This document shows positions 1 through 12,029 of a stretch of 64,000 nt of DNA, in pieces. Positions within the stretch are counted from its first letter, which is position 1; each line of letters starts with the position of its first letter. The position numbers and the translations under genes are program-made. Origin of the DNA: Microcebus murinus (lineage: Eukaryota; Chordata; Mammalia; Primates; Cheirogaleidae); contig NC_134109.1 in the NCBI RefSeq assembly GCF_040939455.1, positions 68,488,501 to 68,552,500 of the forward strand. The letters run 5' to 3'. The notes under the pieces are model-generated. The model worked only from the letters and a program-made list of their open reading frames with translations. It was not told where the DNA came from and did not search any database.

Positions 1-3000
1 CAAGTTTGTTGAAAAGATGGGAAGGCCACTTTGGTCCCAAACTACCACTATTTCCTTGGGGTGGGGGAGCATGGGTAGGGTGAGGGAAGCTAGATTGGTT
101 TTCAAGAACTTACCGTACCAGCTGGCTTGTGGCCACCTGCTGTGTGCTCTGCACTGGGACCAGGGATGCAGTGGCTCCCAGGCTGATTAATCTCTTCGAC
201 TTTTCTGGGCTCCCATTCTGGAGGGGCTCCTCCTCTAGCAAGGGCCCAGGACTTTCTCCCACGGACACCATGGCTGGGCCTTCCTTCTGCTGCAGGGGAG
301 GGCAGATCAGGGCCTCCGGCTCGGAGTGGGTGTCGGAGATGCTGAAGCGGCCGAGCCACTCGATGATGTCCTCCTTGCCCGCAGCATCTCGCACCAGGCT
401 CAGCAGCAGCTCCTGGACCGCTGGGGGCAGCTTCAGCAGGTCCCCTGCATACTGGTCACCACGGATCCAGACCAGGGCCCCAAAGGCCCGGGTCACCTCG
501 GCCTCCCAGATTCCCCGGGGGGTGAGCAGAGGGACAGGGCCCCAACGCAGACGCCCCACCAGCTCCTCCAGCCAGTTCTGGGTCATGACGAAAGACTCGG
601 TCAGCCCTCCCACCATCAGGGAGCCAGGGGGGCCAGGCACCAGGTAGGCCAGGGTGCTCCAGCAGAGGCAGTCCAGGAAGAGGCCCTGGGCCCCAAGGAA
701 GGCGCAGTGCAGAATCGGCGGGTAGCGAACCTCCTTCCACAGCTCCGGGCTGCACAGGCCCTTCAGGTACTCCTGGGCACAGTGGGGAGAGCACAGGGAA
801 GTCAGCCCTGTAGGGGCCTGCTAGTGGCTCTGCCCACCCCACCCAGAAGGCCAGCCCCTCGCTAAGCATGTGTCCTCCCCATGAGCCAAATGATTCCCGT
901 GGCCAGCTGCTCTGTCCCCAATCCTGCCCCTCACACACCCATTTCTTCCCAGGGAACACTGACAGAACAAGAGAGGCCTGACAGTGAGCAGGCATGTGCT
1001 TTGGGCTGGGATTGGGGATATGGTGGCTCTCAGGCTGGTTAATCTCTTTGATTTTTCTGGGCCCCTATTCTGGAGGGTCCCCACCTTCAGGAAGGACCCA
1101 GGACTCTCTCCCACAGACACCATGGCTAGGCCTTCCTTCTGCTGCAGGGGAGGGCAGATCAGGGCCTCTGGGTGGGGAGTGGGTGTCCATGGGAGAGAGT
1201 CCTGGGCCCTGGACTTGGAAAGAAGTCAGGCTTGGAGTCCAGGGACCTGGTTCTAGCTCCAACTTGACCTCAGTCGATTAGGTTAATTGTGGGAAATTTA
1301 TCTTCTTCTCAGGGCCTCAGTCTCTTCACCCATAAAACAGGAGGTTAAAACTAGATACTCCTGCCGGGCGTGGTGGCTCATGCCTGTAATCCTAGCACTC
1401 TGGGAGGCCGAGGCGGGCGGATTGCTCAAGGTCAGGAGTTCGAAACCACCCTGAGTGTCTCTACTAAAAATAGAAAGAAATTAATTGACCAACTAAAAAT
1501 ATATATAGAAAAAATTAGCCGGGCATGGTGGCGCGTGCCTGTAGTCCCAGCTACTTGGGAAGCTGAGGCAGGAGGATCACTTGAGCCCAGGAGATTGAGG
1601 TTGCTGTGAGCTAGGCTGACACCACGGCACTCACTCTAGCCTGGGCAACAAAGTGAGACTCTGTCTCAAAAAAAAAAAAACAAACAAAAAAAAACTAGAT
1701 ACTCCTGAAGTCTGGTCCTCCTCTGGCATCCCTGAATTGTGTAGCAGGTACAGGAAAGTGGTTGCACACTACTGAGTACCCACCATGTGCCAGGAACATA
1801 TGTGACCTGGGCCCAGTTATTTATCACCCCCACCCGTGCTTGTATTTTCTCATCTGTAACATGGAAATGATAACAGTTTGTGCCTCATTAGGCTACCGTG
1901 AGGCTTCAGTGAGTTAGGAAGCAGGAGGTGCTTAGGATGATGCCTGGCGCTGCCTGTTCCCATTTTGCAGGCTCAGGGGGCTGTGCAGCTTGCCCAAGGG
2001 CACGGAGCTACAGAGTGACTGGGCCAGAACAACAATTCATGTCTGTCTGAGTCTGAAACCTCCTCTGGCTGACTGCACAGTGACTACAGGGTAATCCTGT
2101 GGGATTCTGGCTTAATCTCCCTCCAGAAGGTCTGTAGCACAACCTGTACCTGTGATCATAGTAACTCTGTTGCCCAAGGGGACAGAAGAGGAGATAAGCC
2201 ACTAGGCTAATGTCCACGGAAACTCTGCAGATACACACAATGGCTAACCAGAAGGAAGGCCTCTGCCGCTCTGGGCAGACCAAGACCTCAAGTTCACAGG
2301 GCTCACACACACATTCTTTGGCAGTGGCTGGGATGGGAGAAATTGGGGTTCCTCTGCTCTATGGCCAAGTTCCACCAGCATGGCCCCAGGAGTGCTCCCT
2401 CTTAATCAACCAACCCATATGGACTGCACACACCCTCATGTCCCTCCACATCCCATGGCTTGACAGTCATCCCTCTTCCTGCTTTCCCCTGACGGTTCCA
2501 TTAGCAAAAAAATGCTCCACTTTGGATCTCCAACAGCCACCCTGAAGACTACCCCAGTGTCTCTGCTCGGTACCCAGCCATCCCTCCCTGCTCAGGCCTA
2601 TGCTCACCTCTTCCACCTGGCCCAGGCCACAGACCTGCATCCCTTCTCCAAAGGCCCTGAAATACACCCAGGTCTAACTCCTTTCAATCAGTCCCAAACC
2701 AGCACAAAACCTGATGGACATCCCAAGCCAACCCCTCCCACTCAAACCTCAGCTGGTTCCATTGCCCAGCAAGGGTGGTCGACCAGGTGTGGGATGACTC
2801 TCACAGACCTTAACAAGTACTCCCCACCATGTGTGCCCGACACTCCAATGATGTGGAAACCATATACAAAAATGAGCCTGGGCAACATAGCAGGACCCCA
2901 TCTCTACAAAAAAATTAAAGATTAGCAAAGTGTGGTGGCACATGCCTGTAGTCCTAGCTACTTGGAAACCTGTGGCAGGAGGACCACTTGAGCCCAGAAA

Positions 3001-3948
3001 CCTAGGAGTTCAAGGCTGCAGTGAGCTATGATCGGACCACTGCACTCCAGCCTAGATGACAGAGCGAGACCCCATCTCTTAAAAGAAAACAAAGAGATGG
3101 TGGTTTTCTTTCTCTTTCTGCAAAGACCTTAGAATATTTATTTTCAGTTAATGAAACAGTTGTTCCATCAACTGTCTAATACTTTAATTAAAAGATATAT
3201 AGGAACTGAGAGAATATTTAAAAGAATACATCTGAATTAATATTTACGGAGAACTTATGTGCCGAGGACTTTACATACATTATCTCATTTATTCCTCCCT
3301 TGGCTCTATAAAAAAAAATCACCATTATCCCCATTTTAGATGAGCAAGGCCACATGTCCATGATCACACAGATAGTAGGCTGGATACTCAGGCACTCTGA
3401 CTGCAGTCTGAGGCCTTAACCATGATGCTGTCTATACTGTGGAGTGAGAAAAGATAAGGAAACAACAGGCATTTACAGCCCTGAAAATACCTGGGCACAA
3501 CTTTTCTGCCTGTGGCCCACCCAGACTTTATTTTTCCAAGAAGAGAAAAAGTAAAGAGGAGGCAGGAACAACTGGATGGATAAATGACACAGATGAATAG
3601 TAAAAGGCACACAAAAAGAACCACGTATTTGTAAAAATATATTGCCCGATGTCCTATAGGACCTTTGTTGACTTTTAAGTTAGATAAACACATTAACACC
3701 AAGTACTTTAATACTGTTCTGTTCCTAAGGTGCCTTATTACTTAACACCTGTCTTAGGATTCTCCTTTCTTCCAAGTCAGTTATCATTTATTGTTTACTT
3801 TCCAGAACCACCCCATTTACACTACAGAATACCCAAAAGGCTCAGAAAATGACAGCACCAGGAAACTCTGGAATTGGGCATGAAGGGGAACATGGAGAAA
3901 GGCCAAGTTCTCTGAGGAGCAGTTAGATCCAAAGGCCCAACCACCCCC

Positions 3949-4002
<54 letters not shown>

Positions 4003-7000
4003 GCAAGTACTTCCTACCCTCTAGAGGTTTATTCTCTAGGGAGTGGAAAACAACAAAGTCTTAGGATTAGAGGTGGACACTAGAGAGTGTGAGTATTATA
4101 CCAAAAATGTAGAGGAAGAAAGGAGGGTCAAATGATGTATACAATGAAAGCTGAATGAAGAGAAACTCATTCTTCCCATTCAGAGGTTTAGCAGCGAGAC
4201 TCTGACCCTTCAGGCTGGAGAACAGAGAAATACGTTCTAGAAAATCTAGCTGTCCCAAGAGCAAAGACCTAAAGATGATGACATGGGCTCCCTAACAGAC
4301 AGTACCCTCAAATTTCTGTACAGTCAAGCCGAAAATCAACAAGCTTTGCCCACAGCCTCAGCCCCTGATCAGCTTTTCACTCTTCATCATGCAAAGCACA
4401 TGAGGAGAACTTCTAATGTGAAACACTGAGACCAAACTATATAGGGGGCAAAATAGCAACCTGAAAGAGGAAAACCTAGGCAGCCAGAAGAAAACTTCAA
4501 AAAGTCTACTACTATCATTATTCTCCTCACAGAGACAACAGAGAATATTATTAATAGTACACACTGAACAAGAATAGGATATTTTCTTTTTAAAGAGAGA
4601 ACATAAGTGACTTTTAGACATTAAACATATGATGGCAGAAATGAAAGACCCAAGAAAAAGGTTGGAAAATAAAGTTGAGAATATCTTCAGAAAGCAGAGC
4701 AAAAAGTCATAGTTTGAAAATAGGAGAAAAGGCCAGGCACGGTGGCTCGTGCCTATAATTCTAGCACTCTGGGAGGCTGAAGTGGGAGAATTGCTCGAGA
4801 TTAGGAGTTCAAGACCAGCCTGGGCAAGAGTGAGACCCCCGTCTCTACTAAAAAATAGAAAGAAATTAACCAAACAACTAAAAAATAGAAAAAATTATCT
4901 GGGCATGGTGGTGCATGCCTGTAGTCCCAGCTACTTGGGAGGCTGAGGCGGAAGGATTGCTTGAACCCAGAATTGCTTGAGGTTGCTGTGAGCTAGGCTG
5001 ATGCTAAGGCACTGTAGCCCAGGAAACAGAGTAAGACTCTGTCCAAAAAAAATAGGAAAAAAAATAAGAAAAGTAGAGGCCTTCCAGAAAACTCACCATG
5101 TGAATAGGAGTTCCAGGGGAGAAAGCACAGGGGAAGAAATCCACAACAAGATAGTTCCCCCAAATTTCCTGGATCTGAATAACACAAGGGTCCAGGGAGA
5201 AGGGCCCATGAGACCAAGAGCACCTGACAGTGGATGAAAGCAGACCCACTCGAACGGTCTCTCAGGAAGACCTCAGAACGTTAAGGAAAACCACAAACTT
5301 CCAGAGACAAAAAACCCATCTTATACAAAGGACCATGGACCAGAATACATCCAGGTTTCTCAAAACCAAGGTGTCAATGGAGCAATGCCTTCATATTTCT
5401 GAAGGAAAATAATTTTCCATTTATAATTTGGTACCAGCCAAACTATCAATCAAGTAGCCTTCAGATATGCAACACGGACATCAACCCCAATATTTTTCCT
5501 CCTATAAAACCCTTCTCAGGAAGCCAGTGGAGAGCAATTTTCCAGCAAATCAAGGATGGAAACCAAGAAAGGAGATCCAACATAGGAAAGAAGCAAAAAC
5601 CATCTCCAGTATAATAGTGAAGAAAAATCTCAGAATTCACTCATCCACTCAACAAATCACTATTGACTATGAGCCAGGCAGTGTTTTAGGATGCCCATTG
5701 TTATCATAGCAGGCAACTAGTTCAGACTGTAGAGTATGACCCAAGAGACGAGCACACTGAAAGCAGTCAACCAGTCAACAGCATACCCTTTGCCTCTGCA
5801 AAGGGTAGTTTCATCTTTTTAACTTGACAAAAGTACTGATGGATGTGCTCCATCCACTCAAGGAAGGGAAAGACATGGAGTCCGGGAAGCAAGGTATTTA
5901 ACAAGGAAAAAGGCAAAGGATGCCAAGAATGACAGCAAACCGAAGTCTTGGGATGACAGCTGTGCCAGTCTGGGAAGCAACTGACCAGACAGAGGAAGGT
6001 ATGTCTCCAAGAAAAAATCTGGAATCAAAAGAACACCTTAAAATCAAAAGACACCTTAAACTGATAGATTGGCCTTGTAGACAACTACTTAGAAACTATG
6101 AGAAGTTGTAAGAATTAGCAACAAGTACAAAGAAAAACAAGCAAATTGAAAAGCATGGAGTTCTTAACCTCAGTGAAACTAAAAAATTAGAGAGGAAACA
6201 ACATTGTAGTACACTTCAATGCTTAGATGTGAATGCTATGTACATAGGTATAATGAGGCAATACTAAAGATAGATGTAATAGAAAACTGAAATATAACTA
6301 TCTTGGGAAGAAAGGGGGAGTGGCACTATAAGGGAGCTAAATGCTCACATACAATAATGGAAAGTAAAAAAAGATAACATCTAAAATTGATCAATCAAAA
6401 GATATCAGTATCTACATTTTTTTTTAGAAATGTGGAACTGTGTAAATACCAGAGCAGATATTGTTTATGGGGACGGGTACTGAAGAGGGACAGGGCAGGG
6501 AACCACTATGCTGCCTTCTGAGCTTTTTAAAAATTATTGGAATTTTCAGAAAAAAAAAAAAAGAAAAAACAAACAAAAATTATTGAACTTTTTAAATGTG
6601 TTATTACTTTGATAAAAAAAAATAAGTTTAAGGAAAAAGAAGGATTAAGTGTCCACAACACAATCAGGTGTGCCAGTAAATGCTTGACAATCAGCCAGGG
6701 GTGGGGGGCAGCCCTGATTTGTAGCATCTGCCAATTTCTGTGGTGTAAATACCCTCACCATGGCTGTAACTTCTCCACGTGCTTACAAAATTCCTAAAGT
6801 TTTAATAGCGTGTGGATAAGAGCCAATTCCAGCACCCCGCTGACCACAACGAGCTCCCAGGGTACTGCTCACAGCTAGTGCGCTGGCAGGGGCTGGCAGG
6901 GACGGGGGCAGGTAGGCTTCTGGCTGACAGCCAAGCCAGAAGTCAGCAAGTCACACCCACATCCAGACAGCAAGTCTGGATCTGGAGCTCCAGATCCCAG

Positions 7001-9867
7001 TCTCCAGAAGTCACCCTCTCCCACCGCCACTGACTTTGGGGTCTCCGTCACCTCTCTGCATCATCCCCCAAAAGGAGAGAAGTCAACACATCACCTCTCC
7101 TCTCTGCCACCAACCCCATCCTCATGTCATTGCCAAGGAGGGCAGAAGGGCTAAGCAAGGCTTGTTCCTGGGCTCTTCTGGTCGTTACTAAAACCCTCTT
7201 CTCCACTCGCTGGTTTCAGGACAGAAAGGCCAGCCCCTCCTCCCAGTGTTTGTTTTGCTGCCTGGTAATGTGATTTACTGCAATGTCTTCAATATTTTGT
7301 TAAATCCCACTACAACAAAACAATTTTAAAGCGCTCAAGTTTTACAGAGATGTTCCTGGAAAATTAACCACATATAATGAAGAAACACACCCAGCCCCTT
7401 CTCCAGAGGGTCCTGTATCCTTCTTGACCCCGCCTACCCTCGGACCCAAACAAGCCACGCCCCCTTTCAGCCCGGCCTCATCCTGCAACCTCCAGTCTTT
7501 CAAGTCCTCTCTGCCAGTTGGCCTATGTCCAGTAAGCCTTTATCAAAGTGCCCGATTCTGCATCCCTACAGCTGGGACTGGGGTCAGCCATACCACCTCT
7601 GTATGTAGGCCACAAGACATTCCTACATTCGGAAAATGTTCATGTTGCAGACTGTCGGAACTTAGAGAGCATTGGATCCAAGCCTTCCGCTTTATATGCA
7701 ACGAGACTGAGACTCAGAGAGGGAAAAGGACTTGCTCAAAGTTATACTGCTAGTTATTAACGATAATACCTGACATCTATGCTTGATAGCTCTCCACATT
7801 TTGCAAAAGTAATTCAGCATGCATTATTTCAGCTGACTCTCACAACCCCTCCATGAAGTGGATATTATTATATTCCATTTTATAGATGAGAAAAGAGGCT
7901 CAAGAGAGGGTAAATTATTTGACCCAGGTCACCCAGTTAGAAGGTAACAAGCCCCAATCTCAAACTCTCTCCACCACACCCCTCTATCCCAGCTGTAACT
8001 TGGTGACAATATGTCAAACCCAGATCCCTTAACCCCTGGGACAAATCCTATTCTTTCCGACTTTCCAGTTCTGCTCCAAATCACCAACAATCTCTTCTTT
8101 CTGCCCATTCTGCGCTGCAATAAGAAAGGGAGGTACCCAGAATCCCCTTACACTAGGTTACTACTTTCAATAGTGCCTTTCCCAAGGGGGAGACAGAAGG
8201 GAATAGGGGGACTGGAGTGGCAATTGGGGGAGCCACTGGTTTCATTAAGAGGGCCTGGATGGGAGCCTGGGATGTGAGGATGCATGGCCTGAAGAACCCT
8301 GAAGCAGCAATCCAGGATTTAAGCAAGGAGCTCGGGAGCAGGGCATCTCAGAAAGTGCTAGTCCCATAAAAGGGTAAGCTGTTGTATTTCATAGTAACAG
8401 TAAGGTTAAGAACCCCAAAGCCTCCTCTTACTAACCTACCTTATCCCAGCTTCTGAACCTTCTTACTCTCAGGGCTCTTGCACATCTGTTCTCTGGGCAG
8501 ACACCCTTCCCTCCTCCAGCACCTCTGTCAAACTTGGAAAAACTGCTGACACAGCAGCCCAACAGAGGCTGAGGGAGGAACTTCAAGCCTGCCTGCGGGC
8601 CTCAGGCCAAGTACTGAGCTTCTTCCACCCCTGGCCTTGATCAATTAGGATATAGGCATAGACCCAGCAGTGGAAGGCATGTACGCTGCAGGGGGGGGGG
8701 GGGAGAAGGTAGTCTGAGGCAGAAGGAGGCTGTGGCATTCCCACCAGGAGAGATAAAAGAAATGAACCTGAGGGAAGAGGTAGACGTTGGGGAGACAGGG
8801 GAACCTGGGAGGCCCAAGTGGAGGAGAAGCTTGTGAGAGAGAAGCCGAGAGAGGCATGCTGTGACCTGGCCTGTCCAGTGTCCAGCCCCACACAGCAGGC
8901 CCTTTCATCTGAAAGCCCACAGTCCGCCTCCCAGATCCCCACCCAGCTCAAAGGGCTGGTGCCTTCCAGACAGCGCACCCCACCCTCAGCCCCTGCAAGA
9001 GGCTGCCTGGGGCATCAAGTGTGTGGAGCAGGAAGCCCAGAGCCCTGGTTCTAGTCCAACTCCCCCCTCCCCCACATGCCCCTACCTCACCCTGAGCACT
9101 AAGGTAGGCCCCTTACCCTCTCTGGTCCCCAATGCTTCATCTGCAAAATGCCAAAATCACTCTAGAAGCTTCTTTTAAGGGCCCCTCCAGTCCTAACTCT
9201 CAGAGGCTCCAAGGGACAGCCAAGATTTCAGGCGACTTAAAAGGAGACAGAAGGACCTGGGCCCTCTAGAGTCTTGGTAGAGAACAAAGAGGTGTGTTGC
9301 AGAGGCCACAGAAACGCAGGCCTTAAGTTGCTCCCCAGACAGAAAAGTGGAGCAGCTGCGGGTGTTGGGTCCCTGGCCATGGAAGGCTCACGGTAGGACA
9401 CACATCCTGGAGGCTTCTCGGAGCACTTGAGGGACAGAGGTGATAAGCAAAGGTGGGGCAGAAAATAAAGAAGGAACCAAAGAGAAAGAGGAGGTAGGGA
9501 AGGAGCCAAGCCTGCAGATCCCGAGAGGCAGGAGGAAGGCCCAGTACCTGCCACTGCCAGATCCAGGTGGGGGGTGGGGGTGGCCTCTGGCGACAGCCTT
9601 CTCCCCGGGAACAGGGGAGGGATGGGTCTGACTGGAAGGGATGGGTGGGGGTGGGGAGAAGCTGTTTACCTTGGCTTTGCCCATGTTCTCCCGGGGCCCC
9701 TCGAGCTGCAGCCAGAAGTAGGGGGTGTCCGGGCGGCTCTGGAAGGCATTCAGCTTGACCCTGAAGATGCGCTGCACTTGCAGCCGCTGCCGCTGCACCC
9801 GAGCCTTCGATTTTGTCTGCACCATGAACCATTCCTGCGCCGGGGGGTCGCCGCCAGAGAGGAGCAT
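1..9867 (-). CDS. NYNRIN: NYNRIN, N-terminal part of the gene (runs off the left edge)
   Basis: Two coding exons are visible: 9867..9670 (residues 1-66) and 772..114 (residues 67-285 plus two bases). They join in phase 0 across an 8.9 kb intron. The start is the ATG at 9867, which has a purine at -3 and lies 16 bases inside the exon. The encoded segment contains the [25 protein letters not shown] region and a [18 protein letters not shown] motif, which I recognise as the N-terminal KH-like region of the NYNRIN/KHNYN/N4BP1 family. The MLLSGGDPP start and the position next to NFATC4 favour NYNRIN over its paralogue KHNYN. Family knowledge: NYNRIN is about 1,900 residues, with a PIN-like NYN nuclease domain and a C-terminal region captured from a retroviral pol gene. 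None of those parts is in this window. Bases 1-113 are the start of the next intron. Confidence 0.93.
114..772 (-). CDS. NYNRIN: NYNRIN second coding exon
   Basis: The acceptor is TGTGCCCAG|GAG and the donor is TACG|GTAAGT. The 659 nt stay open in the frame set by the previous exon and end in phase 2. The first half ([15 protein letters not shown] through [10 protein letters not shown]) is the conserved KH-like portion. The second half, from about [14 protein letters not shown] sequence onward, is a low-complexity acidic/Ser-rich linker. Part of this exon (144-334) is duplicated in the upstream intron. Confidence 0.92.
996..1210 (-). pseudogene. Partial copy of the NYNRIN exon inside its own intron
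   Basis: Bases 996-1187 align with bases 144-334 of the NYNRIN exon in the same orientation at roughly 80-85% identity, including the shared CACCATGGCT..CCTTCCTTCTGCTGCAGGGG block. The copy lacks the exon's splice sites and is flanked by stop codons, so it is not a usable exon. At its right end, bases 1183-1210 form a 28-bp segment that is the reverse complement of exon bases 241-268 (26 of 28 match). Confidence 0.88.
1363..1690 (+). mobile_element. Full-length strepsirrhine Alu SINE
   Basis: A dimeric Alu with left arm GCCGGGCGTGGTGGCTC, an A-rich linker with TATATATAG, the strepsirrhine right arm and a poly(A) tail. A perfect 16-bp target-site duplication AAAACTAGATACTCCT lies at 1347-1362 and 1691-1706, so the insertion is fairly young. 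It sits in the long NYNRIN intron. Confidence 0.95.
1735..2010 (+). repeat. MIR/L2-type ancient repeat remnant
   Basis: The sequence resembles MIR: a segment like CACCATGTGCCAGGAAC, then TTTTCTCATCTGTAACATGG and an AGGCTCAGGGGGCTGTGCAGCTTGCCCAAGG-like core. It is diverged, with uncertain edges. Confidence 0.55.
2876..3092 (+). mobile_element. Old Alu-type fragment (AluJ-like)
   Basis: Contains the end of a left arm (GGCAACATAGCAGGACCCCATC) and a right arm ending CACTGCACTCCAGCC..GACAGAGCGAGACC. It has the pan-primate right-arm sequence GCAGTGAGCTATGATC rather than the strepsirrhine form, so it predates the strepsirrhine burst. Confidence 0.8.
3228..3425 (+). repeat. MIR element
   Basis: Typical MIR features in order: TTTACATACATTATCTCATTTATTCCTC, a CCATTTTAGATGAG segment, and ATCACACAGATAGTAGG. 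Edges are approximate. Confidence 0.65.
3951..3997 (+). repeat. (CA)n microsatellite
   Basis: An uninterrupted CA dinucleotide tract of about 23 units in the NYNRIN intron, likely length-polymorphic. Confidence 0.98.
4731..5048 (+). mobile_element. Alu SINE
   Basis: A dimeric Alu starting GGCCAGGCACGGTGG, with the strepsirrhine right arm and a degenerate tail. The probable target-site duplication is AAAATAGGAGAAAA at 4717-4730 and 5049-5062 (13 of 14). Confidence 0.9.
5063..7640. other. NYNRIN intron interior: diverged repeat debris, no gene seen
   Basis: About 5,290-6,050 looks like an ancient interspersed repeat (a block with CCAGCCAAACTATCAATCAAG and a downstream ATGTGCTCCATCCACTC..GGAAAGACATGGA block), but I cannot name the family with confidence. 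The segment 6,100-6,660 is AT-rich with a poly(A) stretch near 6,550. The segment 6,800-7,640 is GC-richer single-copy-looking sequence. Short ORFs here have no recognisable domain. Confidence 0.5.
7645..7965 (+). repeat. Two adjacent MIR-type fragments
   Basis: The first (about 7,645-7,750) has CTGAGACTCAGAGAGGGAAAAGGACTTGC. The second (about 7,765-7,965) has CATTATTTCAGCTGACTCTCACAACCC and TTTATAGATGAGAAAAGAGGCTCA. Both are typical MIR internal segments in the plus orientation. Confidence 0.6.
7966..9669. other. Distal NYNRIN intron 5' of the second coding exon
   Basis: Unique-looking, moderately GC-rich intronic sequence. Apart from the G tract I see no repeat, RNA gene or supported exon. 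Open frames here lack splice-site support and known domains. Confidence 0.5.
8691..8703 (+). repeat. Homopolymer G tract
   Basis: Thirteen consecutive G residues. The length is unstable in replication and error-prone in sequencing. Confidence 0.95.
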
Positions 9868-9883
9868 GGCTGCCCCGCCCGCC
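9670..9883 (-). CDS. NYNRIN: NYNRIN first coding exon (with 16 nt of 5'UTR)
   Basis: Coding part 9670..9867 is exactly 66 codons. The acceptor AG follows a pyrimidine tract (CTCCTTCCTTCCAG on the minus strand), and the donor is AAG|GTAAAC. Basic residues ([15 protein letters not shown]) precede the [11 protein letters not shown] segment of the KH-like fold. A non-coding first exon upstream inside the CpG island is expected, but I cannot fix its donor. Confidence 0.9.
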
Positions 9884-10300
9884 CTGGAAGGAAGGAGACG
9901 ACAGTGACACCGGGGTCCCAGCGCGGAGGCGCCCCAGCCCCCAGCCGAGGAGCCCAAGCCACGCCCCCTCGGCCCCGCGGCGCGCCCCCGCCTCGGCCCC
10001 CTTCCTCCAGCTCCGGACCCACCCGCCGCGGCTCGGGCGCCCGCCCTCCCGAGCTCCGTCCCTTTCGGCGGCGGCTCCCGCGACGAGGTCTTCCAGCCAG
10101 CGGTTGTAGCTAGGGGTGGGACGGTCTGGCTCCCGCCGCCCTTCCCTCCGCCCCCAGACTTCCCCAGCCGCCGCTCCGCCAGCCCCTCCTGGATGAACTC
10201 TTTCTCCGTCTGCTGGGCAGCTTAAAGGGGCGCGGGAGGCGGAGGGAGGGGGAGACGGGGCGGGGAGGAGGGGGCAGGGAGGGTCCTGGAAACCTCTGCC
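9840..10300 (-). promoter_or_regulatory. NYNRIN: CpG-island promoter of NYNRIN
   Basis: A dense run of CpG dinucleotides, with GC-box-like GGGGCGGGG (about 10,257) and GGGGCGCGGG (about 10,227), covers the first coding exon and the sequence upstream. No TATA box is evident. The non-coding first exon and start site are inferred to lie between about 10,000 and 10,250. One possible donor is CGGCGG|GTGGGT near 10,023, but it is weak. Confidence 0.7.
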
Positions 10301-11640
10301 TTCCACCCAAGTTTTGGGCCCAGAGCCAGCATCCAGGGGTCAAAGTTAATTTCATTCCACGTTCCCCTTTCCCTCGTGGGAGGAAGGGGGAGAAGATGGA
10401 GCAGAGGACTGGTTTCAGGGACCCTCTCTTGAGGTTTGGGGCAGAGCTTTCTCCCCTCCCCACCTCACTGCCTCCCAGGCGTCCCCCGGAGAACCGAGCC
10501 CTCAGCCACTCCTTCCCTCGGAGGAAAGGGTTAAGGTAGAGCAGGGTGGGGAGCCCAGGGAGGCCGGGGCCTGAGGAAACTCTGGGCTGGAGACCAAGCA
10601 GGAAGGAAAGGGTAGCAGTGCTGACTCCCCACCCCCCACCGAAGTCTGGGGACGGCCTGGGGCTGGCGGGCAGCCCAGACCCTCCTGAAGCCCCCCAGGG
10701 CTGGAGGGATGGGGAGAGCTGCCAGAGTTTTCAGATTCGAGTTGTTTATGAAAGCCCTTTTTAGCAAGTTTGAGTGAAGCTGTGAGGGGAAGCATGGGAG
10801 TGAGAGTCTGGGCAGTAACATGACCTCTGAGGTCTCCTTCAACCCTTGACCCACAGCCGGCTGATTGGCTTGTGGTCTGGGACCAGTTCTGGGCTGGGGG
10901 GCCACCTTCAACACCCAGGCCCTGGAGGCATCCGCAGCACAAAGAACACCTTATACAGCCCTTGCCTAAACAGAACCTAGCCCTGTGGCAGGCAGGGCCT
11001 GTGTCCTGGGATTCAGTGACATTACTTTCCAAACCATAACTGAGAGCCACAGTCTGACAGGCACAAGTGTACCTGTGGGGACAAAAAGCAGTGGGTTCTA
11101 AATGAGGCCTGCCCTGGAACATCTGGACTGCAGGGCCATTGTACCATTGTGTGCAGACAGGGAGGCCAGGAGCACCCCACTGCAGAGAAGGGGCACAACT
11201 TGGTGGGGGAGGGGCTCACACTACTCCTAATCTAGACTGTACTTAGCCCATCATACACCCTGCTCCCATTCTTCTCCCTGGACTGGAATCCAGGAAAGGA
11301 AAAAGTGATCTGCATTACCTATGGCTCCAAAGCCTTGTGCCCCCATCCTGCCTCTACAGTGCCTTGGTGCAGAAGACCCTCAGGCTGAATCTCCAGCTCC
11401 CCACACTTCTGGCCACTAACTGCTTGGTGCTTCAGTTTCTCCTCCCAAGCCAGGCGAGGGCCACATAGCTCTGCTCCACATGCCTTCCCTGAATGAATAC
11501 TTAACTCTTCTCACCCTCTTCCAACTAACTGTGGCCCCCAAGCATGGTGGCCATCTTTAAGGGAGACTCCCAGGTTTAATCTGATGTTCCAAGAGGCCAT
11601 GTGGAGGGCCTGAAGAGGTCAAGTTTAGGAATCAAGCTCT
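10300..11640. other. NYNRIN-NFATC4 intergenic, promoter-proximal part
   Basis: Unique-looking GC-rich sequence grading into ordinary intergenic DNA. I see no named repeat and no supported exon; the open frames have no recognisable domains. Confidence 0.4.
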
Positions 11641-12025
11641 TCAATTTATTTAAACTCTTGTGCTATTTCCTTAGTTCATAAAAATGGGGATAGGAATGCC
11701 TACAGCACAGGTTGTAAATCAGACCACTCAGGTAAAGCGCCTGGCACAGATTAGATACTCAATACGTGGTAATTCCCCCTCCCCAGATCTTGTCTCTTCT
11801 GCACCTCAGTTCTAGCCAGTGTGTCACCATACCTTCCCAGAGATCCTGTCCTCCTCTCCTCACCCTTCCTGCTAACCCACCCTCACCTCCTGCCTCTCTT
11901 GGATGCAGTGGGTTTGGTTACCCCCTGTAGCCTGGTTTTAGCCTGAGCTTTGCCAGTTATGAGTTGTATATTCTTAAGCAGGTCATTAAGTCTCTTGACC
12001 TTTCTGGGCATCCTCATCTAAATTC
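11635..12025 (+). repeat. MIR-type fragments
   Basis: Two diverged MIR pieces: about 11,640-11,770 (GTAAAGCGCCTGGCACAGATTAG, near the MIR 3' end) and about 11,930-12,025 (GCCAGTTATGAGTTGTATATTCTTAAGCAGG, the MIR core). The stretch between them shows nothing recognisable. Confidence 0.55.
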
Positions 12026-12029
12026 ATTC

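Noticed and set aside
1..113. Search for the captured retroviral integrase part of NYNRIN
   Set aside because: The gene continues beyond the left edge. Only intron is present here, so the integrase-derived exon cannot be assessed.
9323..10306. 327-codon minus-strand open frame across the NYNRIN promoter and first coding exon
   Set aside because: It is in a different frame from the conserved NYNRIN peptide. CpG-island composition suppresses stops.
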